NCBI GenBank assembly: GCA_041584055.1
Contig: JBFHER010000103.1
Location: forward strand, 1-12,091
Origin: JBFHER01 sp041584055
Lineage (GTDB): Bacteria > Bacteroidota > Bacteroidia > Bacteroidales > UBA5342
Reading direction: 5' to 3'
DNA length: 12,091 nt
This document shows positions 1-6,710 of this stretch, piece after piece (within the stretch, counting starts at the first letter, position 1; each line of letters begins with the position of its first letter). Made by a program: the position numbers and the translations under genes. The notes beneath the pieces are model-generated. The model was not told the origin of the DNA. It worked only from the letters and a program-made list of their open reading frames with translations, and did no database searches.

Positions 1-438
1 ATAAGTGCAGGAACAAATCCAATTGTGGCGGACACAGATGGCGACGGCGTGAACGACAAGGACGATGCCTTCCCTACCGATGCAAATGAATCATCAGACA
101 ACGACGGCGACGGCACAGGCGACAATGAAGATGCAGACGATGATGGTAATGGTATACCAGACGATCAGGAAGGCATGTTTACGCAAGCCACATCTAAGCA
201 AGTTACAGAAAGTTTCATTTACCCAACCATTGGAAATGGAATCATTAATATAGAAGTGAACAATGGTGAAGCATTTAATGTCCATGTGTTCGACTTGAAT
301 GGTCAAAAAGTATTGACTGAAAGTAACTTACAAATGAAAACAAACATTAATCTTTCCACAAAATCTTCTGGATGCTACATAATTCTAATTGAACAGAACG
401 CGAAAATTATTGAATTTCAAAAAGTTATAATACAATAA
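1..438 (+). CDS. 3' part of a T9SS-exported protein with thrombospondin type 3 repeats
   Basis: The reading frame is open to the left edge, so only the C-terminal 145 codons are visible. The GTG at 25 is an internal valine, not a credible start. The first ~55 residues are Asp/Gly/Asn-rich repeats of the form DxDGDGxxDxxD, typical of calcium-binding thrombospondin type 3 repeats. These often form a rigid linker on secreted Bacteroidetes proteins. The last ~75 residues have the layout of a T9SS type A sorting domain: a YPTIGNG block (usually YPNPxxG), then VFDLNGQKV, a central beta strand, SSGCYIILIE, and a short basic end. By family knowledge the protein is exported by the Sec system, then passed across the outer membrane by T9SS, with removal of this domain. 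The functional (enzymatic or adhesive) domain lies outside the window, so the role is unknown. A strong terminator follows directly. Confidence 0.88.
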   Translation: MSAGTNPIVADTDGDGVNDKDDAFPTDANESSDNDGDGTGDNEDADDDGNGIPDDQEGMFTQATSKQVTESFIYPTIGNGIINIEVNNGEAFNVHVFDLNGQKVLTESNLQMKTNINLSTKSSGCYIILIEQNAKIIEFQKVIIQ

Positions 439-455
439 CCATTCTCATACTAAAT

Positions 456-499
456 TAATAAAAAGAGGGTGCCCCTTGCGAGCACTCTCTTTTTTATTA
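456..499 (+). terminator. Rho-independent terminator after the T9SS protein gene
   Basis: The inverted repeat AAAAGAGGGTGC / GCACTCTCTTTT (arms 461-472 and 482-493, one G-T wobble) encloses a 9-base loop and is followed by further Ts. An outer TAATA/ATTA pairing can extend the stem. It starts 18 bases after the stop codon, so it most likely ends transcription of the upstream gene and insulates the kinase gene at 540. Confidence 0.88.
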
Positions 500-539
500 A
501 AACAATATTATTGGCTACGCGCAATGCCTACATGAATGA

Positions 540-2264
540 ATGTTAATTTTGGGTTTACTTAATATCACCTGCATTATTTTGCCTATCTTTAGCCAAAAGA
601 TATTCTTCATGCGTATATCCAAATCAAGACAAAAAGCAAATGCTTGCTACTCAGCTGATTTAAACCTACTTGAGTCTGACAAGGGTTTTCAATATTTATT
701 TGAACAAAGTCCACATGGCATTGGCGTGTTAACCACAGAAGGGATTATCTCAAAAACAAATCCCGAACTTTGCAGAATGCTTGGTTATACAAAAACTGAA
801 CTTGAAGGAAAACACTTGACCACTATCACCCATGTGGATGACATCGATCTAAGTTTACAAAACCTAAAAAAACTACTGAATTCTGAAGCAGACCATGTAA
901 CCCAGAATAAACGCTATTACAGAAAAGATGGATCAGTTATCTGGGCAAAAATCGTTAACACAGCGTTAAAAGATGATTTCGGACGTACGCAGTACATCAT
1001 CGGAACAATAGAAGACATAACCCAAAAACGGATCAACGACCTTACGCGTAAAATCGTTTATAACATTTCCAATGCAATAGGAACCACAGATTCATTAGAG
1101 GAACTGATTGTTATCATCAAAGATCAACTTTCGAAACTAATTGATACAACTAATTTCTATGTTGCTATTTATCAACCGGCAGACGATTCATTTTATTTGC
1201 CCTACTATAATGACATTTACGATGATGATTTGAATTTCACATCATTTCCCGCAGATAAATCCATCTCTGCCTATGTTTATGAAACAAAATCTCCTTTGCT
1301 GGCCACGCCAAACGTAATGGAAGATTTAGAAAAAAAAGACAAAATCAAACTTATTGGACCTGCGTCGAAAATATGGCTGGGAATCCCTTTAATTTTCAAA
1401 GAAAATTGTTTTGGAGTGATGGCTGTTCAAAGTTACACAGATGCAAATGCGTTTAGTTCGGTGGATCTGGAATTATTGGAACACGTATCTCAGCAAATAT
1501 CCATCTCCATTGCACGAAAAAAGTCAGAAGAAGAATTAAATAAAGCCCTGGCCAGTGCAAAGCAGGCTGATCGTGTCAAATCAGCATTTCTTTCAACCAT
1601 GTCGCATGAGCTCCGCACACCGCTGAATGCGGTCATCGGATTTTCAGAAATACTAAAAAATGAATCCAATTGTCCGGACACAAAAGATTACGCAGACATT
1701 ATATATACAAGTGGGAATCATTTGCTGGAACTGGTTGAAGGTTTGTTTGACATTACCCTCATTGAAACCGGTGCTGTTAAATTAAAAAAAGAACAAATCT
1801 CACTGCACAAATTACTCCTTGAGATCAATTCCATTATCACAGCAGAACGCGCCCGCATGGGAATCAACACAATAGATATTCAATTGAACTACAATCTGCC
1901 TGAAGATCAACTTATCCACACAGACAGAACCAAGCTCAAACAGATACTTATAAACCTTCTGAAAAATGCACTTAAATTCACAAAAGAAGGGCACATCAGT
2001 TTTGGTTGCTATTTTGATCACAATGACAGCAAAGACTTACTTACCTTCTTTGTAAAAGACACTGGCATTGGAATCCCATCCAACAAACTTGAATACATAT
2101 TTGACAGTTTCAATCAGATAGACACGACCCATTCAAGAAATCATGATGGTGCAGGGATTGGGTTATCGGTTGCACGTCAACTTGCTGAATTGCTTGGGGG
2201 TAAAATATGGGTAAACTCCGAGATAGGCGTTGGTTCTGAATTTATTTTCACAATTGCGTATTGA
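540..2264 (+). CDS. PAS-GAF sensor histidine kinase
   Basis: This is an ATP-dependent histidine autokinase of a two-component system. From the start at 540 (574 residues) the domains are: a hydrophobic stretch at 1-23; PAS at about 48-164 (GYTKTELEGK, YYRKDGS and the closing GTIEDIT are visible); GAF at about 170-326; a short linker helix; HisKA with phospho-acceptor His356 in SHELRTPLN; and HATPase with N-box Asn476, G1 box DTGIGIP (Asp507), F-box and G2 box GAGIGLS (537-543). All catalytic motifs look intact. There is no receiver domain and no adjacent response regulator, so it is an orphan kinase here. The start is uncertain. An in-frame ATG at 609 (MRISKSRQ) would remove the hydrophobic segment and give a soluble 551-residue kinase. 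A -7-like box TATCTTTA at 584-591 lies between the two candidate starts, and neither has a clear Shine-Dalgarno. The ligands of the PAS and GAF domains cannot be read from sequence. Confidence 0.93.
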   Translation: MLILGLLNITCIILPIFSQKIFFMRISKSRQKANACYSADLNLLESDKGFQYLFEQSPHGIGVLTTEGIISKTNPELCRMLGYTKTELEGKHLTTITHVDDIDLSLQNLKKLLNSEADHVTQNKRYYRKDGSVIWAKIVNTALKDDFGRTQYIIGTIEDITQKRINDLTRKIVYNISNAIGTTDSLEELIVIIKDQLSKLIDTTNFYVAIYQPADDSFYLPYYNDIYDDDLNFTSFPADKSISAYVYETKSPLLATPNVMEDLEKKDKIKLIGPASKIWLGIPLIFKENCFGVMAVQSYTDANAFSSVDLELLEHVSQQISISIARKKSEEELNKALASAKQADRVKSAFLSTMSHELRTPLNAVIGFSEILKNESNCPDTKDYADIIYTSGNHLLELVEGLFDITLIETGAVKLKKEQISLHKLLLEINSIITAERARMGINTIDIQLNYNLPEDQLIHTDRTKLKQILINLLKNALKFTKEGHISFGCYFDHNDSKDLLTFFVKDTGIGIPSNKLEYIFDSFNQIDTTHSRNHDGAGIGLSVARQLAELLGGKIWVNSEIGVGSEFIFTIAY

Positions 2265-2314
2265 TCTCTCAAGTATTATGCCCAATAGATATTGCAGTTA
2301 TTTAAACCCTATTT

Positions 2315-3358
2315 TTAAAAATTCAATTTTTTAGCTATCGCCACCAATTCTGACTTTCCGAGTGATGGGATACTTGCAATAACAACCACCATTTCATTTT
2401 TCGGATATTCAATAAGCAAAGCAGTTCCATCCTCATCTTCTATTTCTCCATAATGGCACTTTTGACCATTAAGCATAAAAGACTCGTGCATATTGTATTC
2501 TCCATCCTCCGTATTTTTGCCTGACTGTGCAATAATCATTAAAGAGTTGCTGAACCCCTTTGTAAATGTACTGGCATACATGCCATCTACATTGTTTGTT
2601 CCTCTGCAAATAAATCCGGGATAAGTAAATTTGTCTATCACATTTTTAAACTTGTCATAATCGTAGCTTAATGGGTGGCTTACTACTTCCTCCTCCCCTT
2701 CTTCTAAAATATCTCCCCAAAGCTCAGACGAAGCGGAACTCAAGTTTTCGTATGACACATCATTTGGCGCTATAAATTTAGAAGCAGGCACATTTATTCC
2801 AGGCTTAAACTCTTTAAACATGTTATTACTGGAAATGCCTAAAACGGTCCCCTCAGTTTTAAGCGGAAGTCCTTTGTAAATCCAGCTTTTTACGCCAAGC
2901 ACCTTAAACACTTCACAGTTATAGCTCCCCAGTTTTTCAGATCCGAGCCGCTGTCCACCAAAGTCTGCAAGCACCTCTTCTTCAAGTTCTTTCTGTTCCG
3001 ATTCGGTCATAGAGGAATACAATTCCTGCCCGGTTTGATACCCAAGCACATGTCCTGTCGTCGCTTGAGCATTCAGATAGTCAACCACCCAATATTTGTT
3101 TTTATCAAGAATCGTCAGCGTGTGCTTTTCATCAACACTTTTTATAGCAAAAACTTTTGTAGTTGTTGTAGATTTTTCGATTTCACAGGTTTTATCACCA
3201 TAGTTATCCCACCATAATTCTTTTGTTCCCACAGTATTTCCACTTAACTCAAGTTTTAGGTAACCCGACTTTATTGCATACCTCTGAGCTTGCTGAGCCT
3301 GAGCACCAAAGGTTATGCAAACAAGACAAATAAGCATCAATTGTATCTGTTTTTTCAT
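2315..3358 (-). CDS. Secreted protein of unknown function, possibly DUF4412-like
   Basis: A 347-residue protein with a Sec signal peptide: MKKQ, a hydrophobic core, then GAQA-QQ as a plausible signal peptidase I site near residue 21. Cys14 is not in a lipobox, so a lipoprotein is unlikely. The first half (27-170) holds a WWDNYGDK segment, a strand-rich YWVVDY block and GSYNCEVFKVLGVKSWIYKGLPLKTE-type strands at 144-169. This spacing recalls periplasmic beta-rich proteins such as DUF4412, but I cannot confirm a family. An acidic linker (219-224) precedes a second part (about 234-347) containing TYPGFICRGTN and an amphipathic C-terminal helix. No catalytic motif and no T9SS sorting domain are seen, so a periplasmic or outer-membrane-associated location is likely. 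It follows the YD-repeat gene on the same strand but is separated from it by a hairpin. It converges with the kinase gene across 50 bases that show no strong terminator. I recognised no promoter upstream. Confidence 0.82.
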   Translation of the reverse strand: MKKQIQLMLICLVCITFGAQAQQAQRYAIKSGYLKLELSGNTVGTKELWWDNYGDKTCEIEKSTTTTKVFAIKSVDEKHTLTILDKNKYWVVDYLNAQATTGHVLGYQTGQELYSSMTESEQKELEEEVLADFGGQRLGSEKLGSYNCEVFKVLGVKSWIYKGLPLKTEGTVLGISSNNMFKEFKPGINVPASKFIAPNDVSYENLSSASSELWGDILEEGEEEVVSHPLSYDYDKFKNVIDKFTYPGFICRGTNNVDGMYASTFTKGFSNSLMIIAQSGKNTEDGEYNMHESFMLNGQKCHYGEIEDEDGTALLIEYPKNEMVVVIASIPSLGKSELVAIAKKLNF

Positions 3359-3410
3359 TGTAATAGGTATTGATTGTGATTATGTTAATTAGATGAATTC
3401 ATTTGATTGG

Positions 3411-3449
3411 AATAAAACCACATCCCCCTGTAGTGCAGCGGGAGATGTG
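3411..3449 (-). terminator. Probable terminator after the YD-repeat T9SS protein gene
   Basis: Arms 3419-3428 and 3440-3449 (CACATC and CCC paired with GGG and GATGTG, one internal mismatch) form a stem with an 11-base loop. Read on the minus strand it is followed by TTTTATT. It begins 11 bases past the stop codon at 3460 and lies between two co-oriented secreted-protein genes, so it probably separates their transcripts. The U-tract is short, so leakage is possible. Confidence 0.6.
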
Positions 3450-3459
3450 ATCTCATCAG

Positions 3460-5001
3460 CTATTCCTTTATAATTTGTTGACAATGCTTTCGTCCCGTCT
3501 CATCCTGCACTACAAATAAATAGACGCCTGAATTTAAATGACTCACATCAACACTCACCTGATTCCCCGAGAGAATGACTGTTTCAACACGCTGTCCAGT
3601 GATCGTATAAATATCCAGAGATCCATGCTTCATCAGATTATACTTCAAAGTGATGTTATCGCTTGCCGGATTAGGATACATGCCCACCTTCATTTCTTTC
3701 GTCTCGTTTATTGCATTAACAGCACCTGTATATTCTGAATAATAATAAGTCCCTGTTTTTTCATACTCCAGGCTTTCAGTACTATAACTGTAATCATAGT
3801 GCTTCACTTCACTAATTGCTGCCCTGGCATAGAGCGCTTTGTCATAAAAATCATGAGAATGAGAATAGTAACCAATATCGCTGTAGGGAAGCATTATGTT
3901 ATTAGTATTAAGGGCTTTGTATGTAAACTCGAACTTACCTGATAAGATAAGCTGACCTTCATTCGCAAAATCATAGAAGTAAAGGGACTTAACCTTCAAG
4001 TTTCCATCTTCATCATACTCATAGGTGTTACGGATTGTGGGAACCAGATTGCCTGAACTCCAGCTTAAGGTTCGATCTTCGCTCATTGTAATTTGATTTG
4101 CGTCGTTATACTCAAACTCATTCTGGATAGCTATGATCCACTCATCATCCATTTGGCTATAATTTGAAAATGTTTTTAAGAGCAAATCGCCATTTTCGTT
4201 ATAGCTACATTGCGTACGACTCTTACTATCAATTGATCCGTCTTCATCATATTCCTCCGTATATTCCTCCGTGAGCTTGTCGTAATCCTGATAAATGAAA
4301 TACATCTTCCCAGCAAGAAACCAGGTGTCCTCTTCTATTTTTACAAGGGCAAACAGACTATCTATTCTTTCGAGATACAAGGTTGTGGAACTGCCGTCAG
4401 GAGCTGCCTCCCAATCACCTCCCCACAGTGCATAACATTTCTCTTTGTGGTCCAGACTCCATCCTTCATTCCAATTGTACATTGTTATTTCGAAACTACC
4501 GTCATCGGCATATACATACTCTTCCTTTGTATCGTATGCCAAATCGTAAGGTGCATAATCACCCACTAAATAGGCGATTTCAGATGTTAATCGGCCATAA
4601 TCATCGTAGGTATAAACGTATTTCCACTGAGTAATTAATGCATTTGCAAACAAATCATACTTAGATACTGCTTGCGTCAATAATTGCCCGCGCTCGTTGT
4701 AAGTGCAAACTTCCGAATCATCTAAATAAATATTTCCATCATCTTCTGCGTAAGATTTAAAAGTAAGAACCTCCCCAGCAGAATTGTAGGTGATTTCTTT
4801 CTTAGAACCATCCTCGTAAGTTATTTTGTTTAGAGCATTTGGATTAACGGTTACAGACTTTGGTTTGGTTAGAGTCGTTAGCTTCTTTGTCAATGCAATG
4901 CCCCTTTGACTAGAAAATAATTCATCCTTGTCTTTTAAATTGACTTCGGCATGCAAGAGCAAAGGACATAGTACCAGTAACAGGGAGTAAAGTGTTTTCA
5001 T
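3460..5001 (-). CDS. T9SS-exported protein with YD-like repeats
   Basis: A 513-residue protein with a signal peptide (MKTLYSLLLVLCPLLLHA, cleavage likely after residue 18). The body carries repeated motifs of the form Y-x-Y-[DN]-x-x-G-x-[LI], seen at about 70-80, 99-109, 130-141, 249-260, 265-276, 296-307 and 327-338. They resemble the YD/RHS class of beta-hairpin repeats, but are irregular and too few for a full RHS toxin shell. Residues 430-513 form a T9SS type A sorting domain: MYPNPASDNI, IYTITGQRV, LNSGVYLFVVQ and a basic C-terminus. The protein is therefore expected to be secreted or surface-attached. No enzyme motif and no C-terminal toxin domain is visible, and the function is unknown. 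Many Bacteroidetes encode such free-standing repeat proteins. The start is supported by the signal peptide. Only a degenerate -7-like TACCTTG lies upstream, at about 5028-5034 on the minus strand. Confidence 0.88.
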   Translation of the reverse strand: MKTLYSLLLVLCPLLLHAEVNLKDKDELFSSQRGIALTKKLTTLTKPKSVTVNPNALNKITYEDGSKKEITYNSAGEVLTFKSYAEDDGNIYLDDSEVCTYNERGQLLTQAVSKYDLFANALITQWKYVYTYDDYGRLTSEIAYLVGDYAPYDLAYDTKEEYVYADDGSFEITMYNWNEGWSLDHKEKCYALWGGDWEAAPDGSSTTLYLERIDSLFALVKIEEDTWFLAGKMYFIYQDYDKLTEEYTEEYDEDGSIDSKSRTQCSYNENGDLLLKTFSNYSQMDDEWIIAIQNEFEYNDANQITMSEDRTLSWSSGNLVPTIRNTYEYDEDGNLKVKSLYFYDFANEGQLILSGKFEFTYKALNTNNIMLPYSDIGYYSHSHDFYDKALYARAAISEVKHYDYSYSTESLEYEKTGTYYYSEYTGAVNAINETKEMKVGMYPNPASDNITLKYNLMKHGSLDIYTITGQRVETVILSGNQVSVDVSHLNSGVYLFVVQDETGRKHCQQIIKE

Positions 5002-5097
5002 GATGTTTTTAATTTATGTCTGCAATACAAGGTACTGCGACGTATTTATAAAAGTTGATTGTTCTTAATTCATTACCAAATTTAAATTAAATCAAAC

Positions 5098-5350
5098 GGG
5101 GAACTCCCCATAACTTGAAAGCGTCATGGGTTCCCTTGAAAACGTTGAATCTTATCCAGAAACTGCTCCGCAGGCACATGTTGATGTAATTACATGATAA
5201 CGGCTCGAGCGGTGCGAAACATAACCAAGCCCGGTCGCATCCCGTGGGGAAGCAAGTCTGATACGAAGTGATCGCGCAGACCTGTTCTTTATCGCTTTAA
5301 TGTCTTATTTACCACTTTACCGCGCATCCTGAAAGGCAAATAAGAGACCT
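5098..5350. other. GC-rich intergenic island with several inverted repeats; possible structured RNA or element remnant
   Basis: This fills most of the 443-base gap between the DUF1015 gene and the YD-repeat gene. No frame gives a convincing protein. The stretch 5161-5280 is about 53% G+C by my count, while the adjacent intergenic bases are clearly AT-rich. Inverted repeats visible: GGGAAC/GTTCCC with inner CCAT/ATGG (5099-5136); a 12-base perfect palindrome (5184-5195); GCTCGAGC (5203-5210); GGTGCG/CGCATC with one wobble (5211-5240 region); GTCTG/CAGAC with inner CGA/TCG (5256-5281); and TCTTATTT/AAATAAGA (5303-5310 with 5338-5345). I recognise no signature of 6S RNA, tmRNA, RNase P RNA, SRP RNA or a riboswitch. 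The strand is undetermined. A non-coding RNA or the remnant of a mobile element or intron are the main options. Confidence 0.35.
5184..5195. repeat. 12-base perfect palindrome ATGTAATTACAT
   Basis: The sequence equals its own reverse complement over 12 bases and is flanked by GTT and AAC, which could extend the pairing past unpaired bases. It lies inside the GC-rich island, about 180 bases upstream of the start of the YD-repeat gene on the minus strand. It could be a dimeric regulator site or part of an RNA hairpin. Neither can be decided from one copy. Confidence 0.4.
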
Positions 5351-5389
5351 GATGACAAAAAAACCATCGTGCCAATGAGTTATTCAGAC

Positions 5390-5421
5390 AAAAAAAAGCC
5401 CCGGACGCAATGCCCGGGGCT
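5390..5421 (-). terminator. Strong Rho-independent terminator of the serC-serA-DUF1015 operon
   Basis: Arms AGCCCCGG (5397-5404) and CCGGGGCT (5414-5421) form a perfect 8-bp GC-rich stem with a 9-base loop. On the minus strand it is followed directly by eight Ts. It starts 23 bases after the DUF1015 stop codon and marks the end of the serine operon. Confidence 0.95.
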
Positions 5422-5444
5422 ATATAATTTAAATTATTGAATCC

Positions 5445-6698
5445 TTAATCCAATGAATGCAGCACCAAACCTGAGCGCAATTTAGGTTCAAACCAGGTTG
5501 TTTTTGGTGGCATGATATTGCCTGAATCTGCGATGTTAATCAATTGATCCATGGAAACGGCATAAAGTGCAAACGCAACTTTCATCTCGCCCGAATCCAC
5601 GCGTTTTTCAAGTGCTTCCAATCCCCTGATTCCCCCCACAAAGTCGATGCGCTTGCTTGTGCGTAAATCCTCGATGCCAAGAATGTCTCTGAAAATCAAA
5701 TTCGAAGAAATGGTTACATCCAGGATCCCAATTGGATCTGCATCATCATAGGTCCCTTCTTTTGCAGTTAAAGAATACCACTTTCCATCCAGATACATTC
5801 CGAAGTTATGCAATCTGTCTGGTTTGTATATTGCGGCACCTTTTTCTTCAACAATGAAGTTTTCAGACAAGGCATTCAGGTATGCTTCCTCCGAAAGGCC
5901 ATTCAGGTCTTTCACTACGCGGTTATAATCAATGATCTTCAATTGATTATCGGGAAAATGCACAGCCATAAAAAAGTTGTACTCCTCATTCCCTGTATGC
6001 TTAGGATTCTGAGCTTCTTTCTCTTTTCCTATGCGAGCTGCTGCCGCAGTTCTGTGGTGTCCATCCGCAACGTAGGTAAACGGTACTTTTGTTGCAAACA
6101 ACACTTCCAGTTGGGCATTTTTTTCTGCATCATTGATCACCCAAAAAGCATGACCAAAACCATCTTCATCGGCTATAAAACGATAATCCGCTTCTTGTGA
6201 AGAAACAACATCTTCTACAATCGAGTCAATTTCAGGGACTGCTTTGTAAGAAAAGAAAACAGGCTCAATATTGGCATTTGCATGACGGGTTAACACCATG
6301 CGATCCTCTTCCTTATCAGGACGCGTTAGCTCATGCTTTTTTATGATGCCATTTTCATAGTCGGCACAGGCGGCACATCCCACAATACCATATTGCGTTC
6401 TGCCGTCCATGGTTTGCGCATAGATGTAATACTTTGGTTCATCTTCCTGGACCAACCATCCTTTCTTAATAAATTTCTTATAGTTTTCAACAGCCTTATT
6501 GTAAACCGCATCTGAATGAACATCTGTTCCTTCGGGTAAATCAATCTCGGCCTTTGTGATGTGCAATAAAGAATGTGCTTTCCCCTGTGCCATTTCAGCA
6601 GCTTCTGCACTGTTCATCACATCATAGGGCAGGCATGAGAGTTCTTTTGCAATTTCTTTTGGGGGTCGAAGTCCTTTGAAAGGCTTTATAATCGCCAT
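5445..6698 (-). CDS. DUF1015 family protein of the serine biosynthesis operon; possible ParB-like serine kinase or regulator
   Basis: A 417-residue protein, about full length for DUF1015 (Pfam PF06245). Visible family hallmarks are the start (PFKGLRPPKEIA, then LPYDVMN at 23-29), KHELTRPDKEEDR (121-133), YVADGHHRTAAA (209-220) and the closing MPPKTTWFEPKLRSGL (396-411). There is no signal peptide or membrane segment, so it should be cytosolic. The DGHHR block with nearby acidic residues resembles the nucleotide/phosphate-binding motif of the ParB/Srx-fold free serine kinases SerK and SbnI. Its gene starts 12 bases after the serA stop, so it is co-transcribed with serA. Together these suggest a job in phosphoserine metabolism, either making or using O-phosphoserine or sensing it. 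That is inference: the biochemical role of this subfamily is not established from the sequence. The start is supported by the conserved N-terminus. A strong terminator follows. Confidence 0.9.
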   Translation of the reverse strand: MAIIKPFKGLRPPKEIAKELSCLPYDVMNSAEAAEMAQGKAHSLLHITKAEIDLPEGTDVHSDAVYNKAVENYKKFIKKGWLVQEDEPKYYIYAQTMDGRTQYGIVGCAACADYENGIIKKHELTRPDKEEDRMVLTRHANANIEPVFFSYKAVPEIDSIVEDVVSSQEADYRFIADEDGFGHAFWVINDAEKNAQLEVLFATKVPFTYVADGHHRTAAAARIGKEKEAQNPKHTGNEEYNFFMAVHFPDNQLKIIDYNRVVKDLNGLSEEAYLNALSENFIVEEKGAAIYKPDRLHNFGMYLDGKWYSLTAKEGTYDDADPIGILDVTISSNLIFRDILGIEDLRTSKRIDFVGGIRGLEALEKRVDSGEMKVAFALYAVSMDQLINIADSGNIMPPKTTWFEPKLRSGLVLHSLD

Positions 6699-6710
6699 TG
6701 TATCTTTTTT

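Noticed and set aside
25..438. GTG at 25 as the start of a short complete gene
   Set aside because: The frame stays open to base 1, and the protein begins in the middle of a thrombospondin type 3 repeat, so the gene is truncated by the window edge.
2265..2330. Bidirectional terminator between the convergent kinase and secreted-protein genes
   Set aside because: Only an A/T-only near-palindrome with almost no loop is present; it would not form a stable hairpin.
2315..3358. Lipoprotein call based on Cys14 in the signal segment
   Set aside because: The residues before the Cys do not fit a lipobox, and a normal signal peptidase I site follows at about residue 21.
5212..5350. Group II intron or insertion sequence remnant
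   Set aside because: A GTGCG boundary-like pentamer exists, but there is no domain V, no reverse transcriptase or transposase fragment and no clear terminal inverted repeats. Kept only as a hypothesis in the island finding.
5808..6200. 130-codon plus-strand open frame
   Set aside because: It lies wholly inside the DUF1015 gene on the opposite strand, has no motif, and is Cys/Phe-rich in the way of antisense shadows.
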